Notes under the pieces: generated by a model | Told to the model about the DNA's origin: nothing | Seen by the model: the letters and a program-made list of their open reading frames with translations, nothing else | The model's database searches: none | From: Actinophytocola gossypii | Lineage (GTDB): Bacteria > Actinomycetota > Actinomycetes > Mycobacteriales > Pseudonocardiaceae | DNA length: 64,000 bases | Assembly (NCBI RefSeq): GCF_025165815.1 | Contig: NZ_JAFFZE010000009.1 | Span: 248,001-312,000 of the forward strand | Direction of reading: 5' to 3' | In this document: positions 8,725 to 19,000 of the stretch, piece after piece | Layout of the letters: every line of letters starts with the position of its first letter | Position numbering within the stretch: position 1 is the stretch's first letter | Program-made: the position numbers and the translations under genes

Positions 8725-8907
8725 ATGACCGCCGCGCACCGCTGGGAGACCACCTCGAGCCACGTCACGAGCGACGGCTGGGTCCGCTACCAGGCATGTC
8801 TCTGCGGCCTGACCCGCGTCCTGCTCAACGCCGAACCGATCGGCGTCGCCGCGCGGAATGATCCGCCACGCCGGGAGGTTGTCGATGAACATGACCATGG
8901 CGGCTAG
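8725..8907 (+). CDS. Small hypothetical protein (60 residues)
   Basis: A short protein starting MTAAHRWETTSSHVTSDGWVR, with a CLC pair inside YQACLCGLTRVLL. The HRW..SSH..S.G.VRYQ.C.CG pattern recurs in small unannotated actinobacterial proteins I recall, often with two cysteines that could bind metal; no function is known. It ends 42 bp before fbiC and is divergent from the CGNR gene. Evidence is limited to the pattern and codon bias. Confidence 0.55.
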   Translation: MTAAHRWETTSSHVTSDGWVRYQACLCGLTRVLLNAEPIGVAARNDPPRREVVDEHDHGG

Positions 8908-8949
8908 CGTGGGCGGGTACCGACCGTACGTTCACCAGGAGGAATGCCC

Positions 8950-11550
8950 GTGACGGCGCCCGTGCCCGATGGCTTCGTGCCCACCGAGTCGGCCGTCCGC
9001 CGGGCGCTGCGCCGGGCGCGCGACGGGGTGACCCTCGACCGCACCGAGGCCGAGACGCTCCTGCACGCACGCGGTGAACAACTCGACGACCTGCTCGCCG
9101 CCGCGTCCCGGGTGCGGGACGCCGGCCTCGCCGCGGCCGGCCGCGAGGGCGTCATCACCTACTCGCGCAGTGTGTTCGTGCCGCTCACCAAGCTCTGCCG
9201 GGACCGCTGCCACTACTGCACCTTCGCCACCGTGCCCGGCCGGGTGCCCTCGGCGTTCCTCAGCGAGGACGAGATCCTGGACATCGTCCGGCGCGGCGCC
9301 GAACTGGGGTGCAAGGAAGTCCTGTTCACCCTCGGCGACCGGCCGGAGGACCGCTGGACCGCGGCGCGCGAGTGGCTGGAGGAGGCCGGCTACCCGGACA
9401 CGCTCTCCTACGTGCGCGCGATGTCGATCAAGGTCCTGGAGGAGACCGGGGTGCTGCCGCACCTCAACCCCGGCGTGCTGAGCTGGACCGACTTCCAGCG
9501 GCTCAAGCCGGTGTCGGCGTCGATGGGCATGATGCTGGAGACGACCGCCACCCGGCTGTGGTCGGAGAAGGGCGGCCCGCACTACGGCTCGCCGGACAAG
9601 GAGCCCGCGGTCCGGCTGCGCGTGCTGGAGGACGCCGGCCGCAGCTCGGTGCCGTTCACCACGGGCATCCTCATCGGCATCGGCGAGACGCTGGCCGAAC
9701 GGGTCGACTCGCTGTTCGCCATCCGCGGCGTCGCGCGCCAGTACGGCGGCATCCAGGAAGTCATCGTGCAGAACTTCCGCGCCAAGCCGGACACCGCCAT
9801 GGCCGGCATGGCCGACGCGACTCTCGAGGAGCTGGCGGCGACCGTCGCGGTCGCCCGCCTCGTACTCGGCCCAAGGATGCGCATCCAGGCCCCGCCGAAC
9901 CTGATCGGCGGCGAGTTCGAGCTGCTGCTGCGCGCCGGCATCGACGACTGGGGCGGTGTCTCGCCGCTCACGCCGGATCACGTCAACCCGGAACGGCCGT
10001 GGCCGCAGGAGGAGACGCTCACCCGGCACACGTCCGCGGCCGGGTTCACGCTCGCCGAGCGGCTGCCGATCTACCCGGAGTACGTGTTGCGGGGCGAGCC
10101 GTGGCTGGACCCGAGGGTCGCCGGCCACGTCGCCGCGCTGGCCGATCCGGCGATCGGCCTGGCCGCGACGGGGTCCGCTCCGGTCGGCCGCCCGTGGCAG
10201 GAACCCGAGGTCGCGCTGGTGTCGTCGGGCCGTACCGACCTGCACGCGTCGATCGACACCGAGGGCAGGACCGCGGACCGCCGCGACGACTTCGACTCGG
10301 TGTACGGGGACTGGGAGTCGTTGCGGGCACAGGTTTCCGCGCCGCCGACCGCCGCCGCGTCCGGGCCGTCCGAAACGCTGCGCCGGGACTTCTCCGCCGC
10401 GCTGCTGCGTGCCGAGTCTGACCCGAGTGGACTGTCCGATGAGGACGCCATGCTGTTGTTGTCCGCCAACGAGGGCGCGGAGATCACCGCGCTGGCCGCG
10501 CTGGCCGACGACGTCCGCCGGGACACGGTCGGTGACGAGGTGACCTATGTGGTCACCCGGAACATCAACTTCACCAACGTCTGCTACACCGGGTGCCGGT
10601 TCTGCGCGTTCGCGCAGCGACGCACCGACAGCGACGCCTACACGCTGTCCCTGGAGCAGGTGGGGCAGCGGGCGACGCAGGCCTGGGAGGTCGGCGCGAC
10701 CGAGGTGTGCATGCAGGGCGGCATCCACCCGGACCTGCCGGGGACGGCGTACTTCGACATCGCCGCCGAGGTCAAGCGGCGGGCGCCGGGCCTGCACGTG
10801 CACGCGTTCTCGCCGATGGAGGTGGTGAACGGCGCGTCCAGGACGAACCTGTCCGTGCGCGACTGGCTGACCGCGGCCCGCGAGTCCGGAGTGGACTCCC
10901 TACCCGGCACGGCGGCCGAGATCCTCGACGACGACGTGCGCTGGATCCTGACCAAGGGCAAGCTGCCCACGGCGTCCTGGATCGAGGTCGTGACGACCGC
11001 GCACGAACTCGGCATCCCGACCACGTCGACGATGATGTACGGGCACGTCGACAACCCGTCACACTGGGTCGCCCACATCAAGCTCATCCGGGACCTACAG
11101 GCACGAACCGGTGGTTTCACGGAGTTCGTCCTGCTGCCGTTCGTGCACACGAACGCTCCGCTGTACCTGGCCGGTATCGCCAGGCCCGGCCCGACGCACC
11201 TGGAGAACCGCGCCGTGCACGCCCTGGCGCGGCTGCTGCTGCACGGCCGGATCCAGAACATCCAGACGAGCTGGGTCAAGCTGGGCACTCCGGGCGTGGT
11301 CGACGTACTGCGTGGCGGCGTCAACGACCTGGGCGGCACCCTGATGGAGGAGACCATCAGCCGCATGGCCGGTTCCGAGAACGGCAGCTACAAGACGATC
11401 GCCGACCTGGAGGCCCTCGCGCACGCGGCCGGCCGCCCGGCCCGCCAGCGCACCACCACCTACGGCGAGGTCCCGGCGGAACGCCTCACCACGGCCCGCG
11501 AACACGACGGCGTGTGGCGCCCGAACCTGCTCCCACTGGTCAGCGGCTGA
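8950..11550 (+). CDS. fbiC: Bifunctional FO synthase FbiC (CofG-CofH fusion)
   Basis: An 866-residue fusion of two radical-SAM enzymes that together build FO (7,8-didemethyl-8-hydroxy-5-deazariboflavin), the chromophore of coenzyme F420, from a ribityl-pyrimidine and tyrosine. The CofG half carries [10 protein letters not shown] (C83, C87, C90) and the CofH half [10 protein letters not shown] (C545, C549, C552); each CxxxCxxC set binds a 4Fe-4S cluster. Length and order match actinobacterial FbiC. The GTG at 8950 is preferred over the ATG at 8944: AGGAGG (8937-8942) is only 1 nt from that ATG but 7 nt from the GTG. TAGCGT (8905-8910) could be its -10. An F420-type oxidoreductase in the same window (56797-57765) is a plausible user. 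Confidence 0.97.
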   Translation: MTAPVPDGFVPTESAVRRALRRARDGVTLDRTEAETLLHARGEQLDDLLAAASRVRDAGLAAAGREGVITYSRSVFVPLTKLCRDRCHYCTFATVPGRVPSAFLSEDEILDIVRRGAELGCKEVLFTLGDRPEDRWTAAREWLEEAGYPDTLSYVRAMSIKVLEETGVLPHLNPGVLSWTDFQRLKPVSASMGMMLETTATRLWSEKGGPHYGSPDKEPAVRLRVLEDAGRSSVPFTTGILIGIGETLAERVDSLFAIRGVARQYGGIQEVIVQNFRAKPDTAMAGMADATLEELAATVAVARLVLGPRMRIQAPPNLIGGEFELLLRAGIDDWGGVSPLTPDHVNPERPWPQEETLTRHTSAAGFTLAERLPIYPEYVLRGEPWLDPRVAGHVAALADPAIGLAATGSAPVGRPWQEPEVALVSSGRTDLHASIDTEGRTADRRDDFDSVYGDWESLRAQVSAPPTAAASGPSETLRRDFSAALLRAESDPSGLSDEDAMLLLSANEGAEITALAALADDVRRDTVGDEVTYVVTRNINFTNVCYTGCRFCAFAQRRTDSDAYTLSLEQVGQRATQAWEVGATEVCMQGGIHPDLPGTAYFDIAAEVKRRAPGLHVHAFSPMEVVNGASRTNLSVRDWLTAARESGVDSLPGTAAEILDDDVRWILTKGKLPTASWIEVVTTAHELGIPTTSTMMYGHVDNPSHWVAHIKLIRDLQARTGGFTEFVLLPFVHTNAPLYLAGIARPGPTHLENRAVHALARLLLHGRIQNIQTSWVKLGTPGVVDVLRGGVNDLGGTLMEETISRMAGSENGSYKTIADLEALAHAAGRPARQRTTTYGEVPAERLTTAREHDGVWRPNLLPLVSG

Positions 11551-12445
11551 GGGCACCCTCCAGAACACGATCGAGTGCGGCCCGGCCCGCGGGTCCCCAG
11601 TGCGGCTTGCCGCCGGGAAGACCCCGGTCTCCGTTCTGCCCCATGAGCATCAGGAAGAGGCTCTTCATCGCGGCCAGCCCGCGGGCGCGCCGGATCGTCG
11701 ACTCGTCCGCCCGCGCGTACGTGTCGAAGAACCGTCCGGCGGCGCCCGGGGGAAGCAGCACCCAGGCGGCGGCGAGGTCCCACGCAGGATCGCCGGCGAA
11801 CAGGTCACCGAAGTCGACGACGCCCGAGAGCGTTCCGGCCGAGACGACGACGTTCGCGGGATGGAGGTCGCCGTGCACCCACACCGGCGGGCCCACCCAC
11901 GCGTCGGCCGCGACGGCGTCGGTCCAGACGGCCCGGACATCGGCGGCGATGTCGTCGGGGTTGACGGCCCGGAGGAAGTTCTCGAAGCCGTCCGTGCAGT
12001 CCCTGGGATGAGCACCACGGTCCGTACTGCCCGGCGCGTCAGCGGGCGCCGCCACATGGAGCGCCCGGAGGAAACCCGCCAGCGTGTCGGCCGCGTGGGT
12101 GCTGCGGGTGATCGAGCCGTGGTCGAGCGGTTCGCCGGCAACCCAGGTCATCACGGTCCAGTGCTTGGGGAAGCGCTCGGACGGTTCGCCGAACCGCACC
12201 GGGGTCGGTACCGGGAGGGGCAGGCGTGGGGCCAGCACGGGTAGCCATCGCCGCTCCTTGAACTGGAGCGCCGGGGTGGGGTCCATGCGCTGCATCCGCA
12301 CGGCCAACTTGTCCCCGAGACGCCACATGTGGTTGCCCCAGCCGCCCGCCACCTCACGGATGGGCAGCCCCGCAAGGTCTGCATGCTGGTCCCGCAGCAG
12401 GTCGCGAACCAGGTCCGCGGTCACCTCGATCGCGGTGTCGGCCAT
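11540..12445 (-). CDS. Aminoglycoside phosphotransferase (APH) family kinase
   Basis: A 301-residue APH/choline-kinase-fold protein. Motifs are the Brenner box [10 protein letters not shown] (H191, catalytic D193, N198) and the metal-binding DFGD (D211). The N-terminal ATP lobe ([20 protein letters not shown]) has a plausible lysine at position 46. The substrate is unknown; family members phosphorylate aminoglycosides, macrolides, homoserine or other hydroxyls, and most chromosomal copies are not resistance genes. The start is supported by a leaderless -10 (TACTGT, 8 nt upstream). The gene overlaps the convergent fbiC by 11 bp. Confidence 0.88.
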   Translation of the reverse strand: MADTAIEVTADLVRDLLRDQHADLAGLPIREVAGGWGNHMWRLGDKLAVRMQRMDPTPALQFKERRWLPVLAPRLPLPVPTPVRFGEPSERFPKHWTVMTWVAGEPLDHGSITRSTHAADTLAGFLRALHVAAPADAPGSTDRGAHPRDCTDGFENFLRAVNPDDIAADVRAVWTDAVAADAWVGPPVWVHGDLHPANVVVSAGTLSGVVDFGDLFAGDPAWDLAAAWVLLPPGAAGRFFDTYARADESTIRRARGLAAMKSLFLMLMGQNGDRGLPGGKPHWGPAGRAALDRVLEGALSR

Positions 12446-12453
12446 GCGAAGCC

Positions 12454-12459
12454 ACAGTA
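12454..12459 (-). promoter_or_regulatory. Leaderless -10 box of the APH gene
   Basis: Minus-strand TACTGT ends 8 nt before the ATG at 12445, so the mRNA probably begins at or just before the start codon. It lies in the 36-bp gap after the VOC gene. Confidence 0.5.
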
Positions 12460-12481
12460 CTGAGCGCGGGACTCGCTGAGT

Positions 12482-12895
12482 TCACCAGTCGCCGGCGGGT
12501 TCGCCTGGTTTGTGGGTGCCGAAGGTCCACTCGTAGCCCTCGGGGTCGCGGACGCGGCAGCGGTAGTTGCCCCACTCGGTCCCTTCCGGCTTCCACACGG
12601 GGGTCGCGTCGGCGGCGAGGGCGCGTTCCCAGGCCGCGTCCACGTCGGACTCGGCCGCCACGGCCAGGTACATGCCCTGGCCGACGGCCTCGTCCCGTGG
12701 TGCCGGGCGGTCGTAGCCGGCGCCGTCGTCGGAGAAGACGATGATCGCGACGTCGTCGAGGCGGGCTTCGGCGTGGGCCACCGTGCCATTGTCGGCGTCG
12801 TAGCGCATGGTGGTCTCGAAACCGAACGCTCGCGCCAGCCAGTCGAGGGCGGTCGGTGCGTCGCGGTAGCTCAGGTAGGCGTGCAAGGTCGTCAT
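12482..12895 (-). CDS. VOC-superfamily (glyoxalase/bleomycin-resistance-like) protein
   Basis: A 137-residue single VOC module: LHAYLSYRDAPTALDWLARAFGFETT at the N-terminus and YRCRVRDPEGYEWTFGTH at the C-terminus, with a metal-ligand-like E in DPEG. It resembles the PhnB/YaeR group; the reaction is unknown. The ATG at 12895 is chosen because the fold starts there. It is divergent from mscR across a 101-bp region that holds a GATAAT -10 (12923-12928, minus strand) inside an inverted repeat, suggesting shared or opposed control of the two genes. Confidence 0.85.
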   Translation of the reverse strand: MTTLHAYLSYRDAPTALDWLARAFGFETTMRYDADNGTVAHAEARLDDVAIIVFSDDGAGYDRPAPRDEAVGQGMYLAVAAESDVDAAWERALAADATPVWKPEGTEWGNYRCRVRDPEGYEWTFGTHKPGEPAGDW

Positions 12896-12913
12896 GGCGA
12901 CAGCCTGGCAGGG

Positions 12914-12938
12914 CTTGCGGTCATTATCTGTCCGCAAG
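12914..12938. promoter_or_regulatory. Inverted repeat between VOC gene and mscR
   Basis: CTTGCGG (12914-12920) and CCGCAAG (12932-12938) form perfect 7-bp arms around an 11-bp spacer, in the divergent promoter region. The spacer contains GATAAT on the minus strand, a -10 candidate for the VOC gene 27 nt from its start. It is a good operator candidate for an unidentified dimeric regulator. Confidence 0.55.
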
Positions 12939-12996
12939 TGCACTCGACTGGTAGAAGTACACGTAGGCATCGGTGCATGAGAGAACGAGGTGGCAC

Positions 12997-14082
12997 ATGG
13001 CACAAGAGGTTCGGGGCGTCATCGCCAGGGCGAAGGGCGCGCCGGTCGAGATCGAGACGATCGTGGTTCCCGACCCCGGGCCCGGCGAGGCAGTGGTGCG
13101 CGTCCAGGCCTGTGGGGTCTGCCACACCGACCTGCACTACCGCGAGGGCGGGATCAACGACGAATTTCCCTTCCTCCTCGGGCACGAGGCCGCGGGCGTC
13201 GTGGAGTCGGTCGGCGACGGGGTCACCGATCTCGAGCCGGGGGACTACGTCATCCTCAACTGGCGCGCGGTCTGCGGCACCTGCCGCGCCTGCCTGCGCG
13301 GCCGCCCCTGGTACTGCTTCTCGACCTTCAACGCGTCGCAGCCGATGACCCTCACCGACGGCACCGCGCTGACCCCGGCGCTCGGGATCGGGGCGTTCGC
13401 CGAGAAGACGCTCGTCCACAGCGGACAGTGCACGAAGGTCGACCCGGACGCGGCGCCGGAGGCCGCCGGGCTGCTCGGCTGCGGGATCATGGCCGGCATC
13501 GGTGCCGCGGTGAACACCGGGAACGTCACCCGCGGTGACAGCGTCGCGGTCATCGGGTGCGGCGGTGTCGGGTGCGCCTCGATCGCCGGCGCGGCGATCG
13601 CCGGGGCCACGAAGATCATCGCCGTCGACCTGGACGAGCGGAAGCTGGAGTGGGCGAAGAAGTTCGGCGCCACGCACACGGTGAACGCGAAGGACGTCGA
13701 CGTCGTCGAGGCGGTCAAGGAGCTGACCGGCGGGTTCGGCGCGGACGTCGTGATCGAGGCGGTCGGGCGGCCGGAGACCTGGAAGCAGGCCTTCTACGCC
13801 CGCGACCTCGCCGGCACCGTCGTGCTGGTCGGCGTGCCGACCCCGGACATGCGGCTCGAGATGCCGATGATCGACTTCTTCTCGCACGGCGGCTCGCTCA
13901 AGTCCAGCTGGTACGGCGACTGCCTGCCCTCCCGCGACTTCCCCTACCTCATCGACCTGTACCAGCAGGGCAGGCTCGACCTCGACGCCTTCGTCACCGA
14001 GAAGATCACCCCGACCCAGGTCGAGGACGCCTTCACCAAGATGCACCACGGCGACGTGCTGCGCTCGGTGGTGGTCTTCTGA
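12997..14082 (+). CDS. mscR: S-(hydroxymethyl)mycothiol dehydrogenase (formaldehyde detoxification)
   Basis: A 361-residue zinc-dependent class III alcohol dehydrogenase. It oxidises the mycothiol-formaldehyde adduct with NAD and, in mycobacteria, also reduces S-nitrosomycothiol. Zinc ligands are visible: catalytic C42 (ACGVCHTD) and H63/E64 (GHEAAG), plus the structural four-cysteine lobe C93/C96/C99/C107. The Rossmann GxGGVG sits in [37 protein letters not shown] near the C-terminus is characteristic of the mycothiol enzymes. The ATG at 12997 follows AACGAGG. Its stop overlaps the ATG of the MBL hydrolase (TGATG), a conserved actinobacterial pair. Confidence 0.93.
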   Translation: MAQEVRGVIARAKGAPVEIETIVVPDPGPGEAVVRVQACGVCHTDLHYREGGINDEFPFLLGHEAAGVVESVGDGVTDLEPGDYVILNWRAVCGTCRACLRGRPWYCFSTFNASQPMTLTDGTALTPALGIGAFAEKTLVHSGQCTKVDPDAAPEAAGLLGCGIMAGIGAAVNTGNVTRGDSVAVIGCGGVGCASIAGAAIAGATKIIAVDLDERKLEWAKKFGATHTVNAKDVDVVEAVKELTGGFGADVVIEAVGRPETWKQAFYARDLAGTVVLVGVPTPDMRLEMPMIDFFSHGGSLKSSWYGDCLPSRDFPYLIDLYQQGRLDLDAFVTEKITPTQVEDAFTKMHHGDVLRSVVVF

Positions 14083-14711
14083 TGGCGGTCCGGGTGGAGA
14101 AGGTCGTCACCTCCGGAACCTTCAACCTCGACGGCGGCAGCTGGGAGGTCGACAACAACGTCTGGCTCCTCGGCGACGACGAACAGGTCCTGGTGATCGA
14201 CGCCGCGCACGACGCCGACGCCATCGCCGCCGCGGTGGGGGAGCGTGACGTCCTCGCGATCGCCTGCACGCACGGGCACGACGACCACGTCAACGCCGCC
14301 CCGGCGCTGGCCGAGCTGGTCGACGCCCCCGTGCTGCTGCACCCGGCCGACGACGTGCTGTGGCGGCTCGCGCACGCCGAGGCCCGCCCGACCGGTGAAC
14401 TCGCGGACAACGAGGTGCTGAACGTCGCCGGCACGCGGGTCCACGTGCTGCACACCCCGGGCCACGCGCCCGGCGCCGTGTGCCTGCACGTGCCCGACCT
14501 GGGTGTCGTGTTCACCGGGGACACGCTGTTCAACGGCGGTCCCGGCGCCACCGGTCGCTCGTACTCGGACTTCCCGACGATCGTCGACTCCATCCGGAAC
14601 CGGCTGCTCACCCTGCCGCCGGACACGGTCGTGCACACCGGCCACGGCGACGACACCAGAATCGGCGATGAGCAACCTCACCTCGACGAATGGATAGCCC
14701 GCGGACACTAG
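14082..14711 (+). CDS. MBL-fold hydrolase paired with mscR
   Basis: A 209-residue metallo-beta-lactamase-fold hydrolase with intact HxHxDH (H64, H66, D68, H69 in THGHDDHVNA), HTPGHAPG, TGDTLF and HTGHGDDT, so a binuclear metal site is expected. Its start codon overlaps the mscR stop, so the two are translated together. The obvious inference is hydrolysis of S-formylmycothiol, the MscR product, which would release formate and mycothiol in the manner of glyoxalase II; this has not been shown for this protein. A short G/C hairpin follows the gene. Confidence 0.88.
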   Translation: MAVRVEKVVTSGTFNLDGGSWEVDNNVWLLGDDEQVLVIDAAHDADAIAAAVGERDVLAIACTHGHDDHVNAAPALAELVDAPVLLHPADDVLWRLAHAEARPTGELADNEVLNVAGTRVHVLHTPGHAPGAVCLHVPDLGVVFTGDTLFNGGPGATGRSYSDFPTIVDSIRNRLLTLPPDTVVHTGHGDDTRIGDEQPHLDEWIARGH

Positions 14712-14714
14712 GAC

Positions 14715-14729
14715 TGGCCCCGGGGGCCA
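14715..14729 (+). terminator. Short G/C hairpin after the mscR-MBL operon
   Basis: TGGCCCC (14715-14721) and GGGGCCA (14723-14729) are perfect complements around one base (in practice a 6-bp stem with a 3-nt loop), 3 nt past the MBL stop. There is no T-tract. Confidence 0.45.
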
Positions 14730-14741
14730 CCCAGGTCGTAG

Positions 14742-14755
14742 GATTGTCGACAATC
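14742..14755. promoter_or_regulatory. Perfect 14-bp palindromic operator before the aminotransferase gene
   Basis: GATTGTCGACAATC is its own reverse complement. It overlaps a TAGGAT -10 candidate (14739-14744) and the likely transcript start, 20 bp before the aminotransferase ATG, so binding there should block initiation. The TTGTCGACAA core resembles operators of FadR-subfamily GntR repressors in actinobacteria. No such regulator gene is adjacent. Confidence 0.7.
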
Positions 14756-14774
14756 TACGAGGAGGGTTGTGCTG

Positions 14775-16025
14775 ATGGCTGGGTTGTCCCCGATTCTCAA
14801 GCAGGCCACGCCGGTGCTCGCCGAACGCGGCGAGGGCGTGTACCTCTACGGCGAGGACGGGCGCCGGTATCTCGACTTCACCGCCGGGATCGGCGTGACC
14901 AGCACCGGGCACTGCCATCCTCGGGTCGTCGAGGCCGTGCGTGAGCAGGCCGGGAAGCTCATCCACGGCCAGTACACGACCGTGATGCACCGGCCGCTGC
15001 TGACGCTCTCGGAGCGGCTCGGCGAGGTGCTGCCGTCCGGGCTGGACGCGTTGTTCTACGTGAACTCCGGCAGCGAGGCGGTCGAGGCCGCCCTGCGGCT
15101 GTCCCGGCACGCCACCGGCCGGCCGAACGTCCTGGTGTTCCACGGGTCGTTCCACGGGCGGACCGTCGGCGCGGCGTCGATGACCACGTCGGCCACGAAG
15201 TTCCGCGCCGGGTTCGCGCCGCTGATGGGCGGGGTCGCGGTGGCGCCGTTCCCCACGGCCTACCGGTACGGCTGGAGCGAGCAGGAGGCGACCCGGTTCG
15301 CGCTGCGCGAGCTGGACTACGTGCTGGCGACGATGTCCTCCCCGGCCGAGACGGCGGCGTTCTTCGTGGAGCCGGTGCTCGGCGAGGGCGGCTACGTACC
15401 GGCGAACACGGAGTTCATGCAGGGCCTGCGCGAGCGCGCGGACCGGCACGGGATCCTGCTGGTGGTCGACGAGGTGCAGACCGGCTTCGGCCGGACCGGC
15501 CGGTTCTGGGGCCACGACCACTTCGACGTCCGCCCGGACGTCGTGATCACGGCGAAGGGCCTGGCCAGTGGGTTCCCGCTGTCGGCCATCGCCGCGTCGA
15601 AGGACCTGATGGCGAAGGCGTGGCCGGGTTCGCAGGGCGGCACCTACGGCGGCAACGCGGTCGCCTGCGCGGCCGCGCTGGCGACCCTGGACGTGGTCCA
15701 GTCCGAGGGCCTGGTGGACAACGCGGCCGCGATGGGCACCCGGCTGCGCGAGGGCTTGGCCAAGGTCGCCGCCGACGTCCCGGCGATCGGCGACGTGCGC
15801 GGGCTGGGCCTGATGCTGGGCAACGAGTTCGTCGACTCCGACGGCGCCCCGGACGCGGCCGCGGCGACGCGGGTGCAGCAGGCGGCGTCGGCGGCGGGCC
15901 TGCTCCTGCTGACCTGCGGCGCCGCCGGCAACGTGGTGCGGATGATCCCGCCGCTGGTCGTGAACGCCGAGCAGATCGACGAGGGCCTGGGGCTGTGGCG
16001 GGAGGCCGTGACCTCAGCGGTCTGA
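14775..16025 (+). CDS. Class III aminotransferase (GabT-like)
   Basis: A 416-residue PLP-dependent omega-aminotransferase. It has SGSEAVEAALRL, FHGSFHGRTVGA, LVVDEVQTGFGRTG (D232 pairs with the pyridine N) and the Schiff-base lysine K261 in ITAKGLASGFPLSA. The closest functional group is 4-aminobutyrate or acetylornithine-type transaminases, but the amino donor cannot be fixed from sequence. The ATG at 14775 lies 8 nt after GAGGAGGG (14759-14766); an in-frame GTG at 14769 is too close. Transcription is probably gated by the palindrome just upstream. The 3' end overlaps the convergent protease/NTPase gene by 12 bp. Confidence 0.9.
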   Translation: MAGLSPILKQATPVLAERGEGVYLYGEDGRRYLDFTAGIGVTSTGHCHPRVVEAVREQAGKLIHGQYTTVMHRPLLTLSERLGEVLPSGLDALFYVNSGSEAVEAALRLSRHATGRPNVLVFHGSFHGRTVGAASMTTSATKFRAGFAPLMGGVAVAPFPTAYRYGWSEQEATRFALRELDYVLATMSSPAETAAFFVEPVLGEGGYVPANTEFMQGLRERADRHGILLVVDEVQTGFGRTGRFWGHDHFDVRPDVVITAKGLASGFPLSAIAASKDLMAKAWPGSQGGTYGGNAVACAAALATLDVVQSEGLVDNAAAMGTRLREGLAKVAADVPAIGDVRGLGLMLGNEFVDSDGAPDAAAATRVQQAASAAGLLLLTCGAAGNVVRMIPPLVVNAEQIDEGLGLWREAVTSAV

Positions 16026-19000
16026 GAGCTGGTCCCGCACCCACAGCGACTGTTCCAGCTCGGCCTGGTGCACCGCAGGCCGAACCCGTGCCAACTCCTG
16101 CCGAATGGCGACGGCTTCGTTGATCGCCTCGAGCGCCTCGCCGTGCTGCCCGTGGTCCGCGAGCAGCACGGCGAGGTTGTTCAGGCTCCCGGCAAGGTAG
16201 TGCAGGAACGCGTCCGGCCGCGCCCGCGCCAACTCGCGGTAGATCCCGACGGCTTCCCGCATCGCCGGCACGCCGTCCGCCGCGCCCACGACCAGGGCCC
16301 GGTTGTTCAGACTCTCGGCGAGGCCGGGCCGGAAGGCGTCGGGTTGGGCTCGTGCCAGTTCGCGCCGAATGGCGACGGCTTCGTTGATCGCGTCCAGCGC
16401 CTCCGTCAGCCGTCCCACGCTGACCAGCCAGGTGGCGAGGTTGTTCAGGGCCATGGCGAGCACGGGGCGGAACGCGTCCGGCTGACCGGATGCCGACTCG
16501 CGGTAGATGCCGATGGCTTCGGTGACCGCGGCCAGCGCTTCCGCCGGTCGCCCCCGGTCTCCCAGCCGGTTGGCCAGGTTGGTGAGGCTGTCCGCGAGAT
16601 CGGTTCGGAAGGCGTCGGGCTCGGCCTGTGCCAGGTCGCGGCGGATGCCGACGGCTTCGGTGATCGTGTGCAGGGCTTCCTCCTGCCGTCCCAGCTCCAC
16701 CAGGCGCAGGGAAAGGTTGTTCAGGTTCTGGGCGAGGTGGGCGCGGAAGATGCCGGGACGAGCGCGCGTCAGCTCGCGGTAGGTGTCGGTGGACTCCGTG
16801 ATGGCGGCCAGCGCCTGTTCGCGGCGACCCACGTCGGCCAACCGACCGGAAAGGACGGCCAGGCTCAGTGCGAGACCGGGTCGGTAGGTGTCCGGCTGGG
16901 CTCGCGTCAGCTCGCGGTAGATGTCGGTGGCCTCGGTGATCTCGGCGAGAGCCCGTTCGTGCTGACCCACGTCACCCAGCCGGTTGGCGAAGTTGACCAG
17001 TCTCAGCGCGAGAGCGGGACGGAAGGTGTCCGGCCGCTCCCGTGCCAGATCGCGCTGGATGGCGACGGCCTCCGCGATCGCCGCGGTCGCCTCCTCCCGC
17101 TGCCCCAGGGCTCCCAGGCGTTCGGCGAGGTGGTGCAGGCTCAGCGCGAGGCTGGGGTGGAAGGTGTCCGGTCGCTCCTGTGCCAGGTCGCGCTGGATGG
17201 CGACGGCTTCGACAACGGGCGCCAGCGCCTCCGCACGTCGTCCCGATTCCGCCAGGCTGTTGGCGAGCGAGGTGAGGGCCGACGAAAGGTGGGGGCGGTA
17301 GGCGTCCGGCAGGGAGCGGGCCAGCTCGCGGTAGATGTCGGTGGCTTCGGTGATCGCGCGCAGCGCGTCCTTCCGTTGTCCCAGCTCGCCCAGCCGTTCG
17401 GCGCGGTTCTTCAGGCTCAGCGCGAGGTAGGGGCGGAAGGCGTCAGGCCGCAGCTGCACCGCGTGACGGTAGATGTCGGTGGCCTCGGTGATCGCGGCCA
17501 ACGCCTGTTCTCGCCGCCCGACGTGCGTGAAGGCGTCGGCGAGGTTGTGGATGCTCAGGGCCAGGTCGGGGAGGTGGGCGTCGGGGTGGGCGCCTGCCAG
17601 CTCCCGTCGGATCGCGACGGCTTCGCTGATCGCCGCCAGCGCGTCCTCCCACCGTCCCGCCGCCACCAGATAGGTGGAGCGGTTGTGGACGCTCCTGGCG
17701 AGGTCGGCGAGGTGAGCGTCCGATCCGGTCCGCGCCAGGTCACGCCGAAGGGCGACGGCTTCGGTGATCGCCGCCAGCGCCTCCTCCCACCGCCCCAGCG
17801 CCCCCACCCGCACGGCGAAGTCGTTCAGGCTGCCGGCGAGGTCGGGCCCGGCGAGGCGGCGGTGCTCGACGACCAGACGTCGGGTGAGGCGCGCGGCCAC
17901 CTCGGCCAGGGCATGGCTGTACGGGGGTAGGTGCTCGTTCAGCCGGGCCAGGTCGGCGACCTCGGTGTCCGGGTCGTCGATGACGCGTTGCAGGCCGGCC
18001 AACAGAGGACCGGGCGCCTCCACCCGGGTCGCGACCTCGATGGCGGCGACGGCCAGCCCGCCGGCAGACAGTGCGGACAGCCCGTCGTCGAGGGAGCCGG
18101 CGAACGCGCGGTGCGCGGCGGCGCGGGCGTACACCGTGAGCAGCTGTGTGGCCTGGGTGTGGGTGGCGCCGGGGACCAGCGCGGGGACCAGATCGGGGTT
18201 CCGCTGGACCTGGCGGCCGACGAACCGTTCCGCCAACCGATCCGGTTGTAACGCGCCCCACGGCGGGTACAGGCCCGCGATCCACTCGCGGACCGCGGCG
18301 CGACGGTCCCGGGTCTGGTCCGCCAGCCGGGGCACCCGCGCCAGCAGGGCGTCGGCCTCCTCGCGGGTCTCGGCGCCGAGCAGGACGGCCGCGGCCAGGG
18401 CGTCGGTCAGCGCCTCCATGCTGAGCGCGGACAGCACCCCCTGCGCCGCCCTCGTCCAGTACCGCCGCTCGTGGCGCAGCACCCGGTCCTCCACGGCGAA
18501 GTCGCGGCCGGTCAGCGGGTGCGCCGCGTCGAGCAGGTCGGCGAGCGCGGTCATGTGCAGGGTCAGCGCGGTCTGGTCGTCCAGCACCGGATCGGGCAGG
18601 TTCGCGGCCAGCTCTGCCCACGGGTGTTCGGCCAGGTCCGGGACGTGGGGCAGGGCGGCGGCGAACGCGTCGACGGCCGCGCGGTACGCCTGCCGGCGGC
18701 CGTTCGGCTCTGGTTCCAGCTCGCCGAGGGCGTGCTCGATGGTGCCGTCGAGCAGCGCTTCCACCGTGGCGTCCTCGGACGTCAGCGCCGTCCACCACGA
18801 ACCGGTGGTCCTGGCCAGCATCAGCACCTTGACCGGGGTGGCGCCGCCGTGGCGGGCCAGGGCGTGCAGTACCCGGACCACCTGCTCGGTGTGCGTCTCG
18901 GCGTAGTCGACCACGACCAGCGTCGGCACGGCCGCGTCGGCCAGGGCGTCCACCTCGGCGGCGTGCTGGCCGAGCCACAGGACCGCCCAGCCCTCGTCGG

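Noticed and set aside
8944-8946. ATG as the fbiC start
   Set aside because: Only 1 nt from AGGAGG; the in-frame GTG at 8950 has the proper 7-nt spacing.
11540-12445. Antibiotic-resistance gene (aminoglycoside phosphotransferase)
   Set aside because: The kinase motifs are only family-level; most chromosomal APH-fold proteins in actinobacteria are not resistance determinants, so no resistance call is made.
16017-17795. CRISPR-like periodicity
   Set aside because: Repeats are 138 bp, contiguous and coding (TPR); there are no spacers and no cas genes.
16068-17930. Long open frame on the plus strand opposite the TPR array (620 codons)
   Set aside because: It is the antisense reflection of 138-bp repeats in GC-rich DNA; no ribosome site, repetitive GDGFGDRGQR-type composition, no domain.
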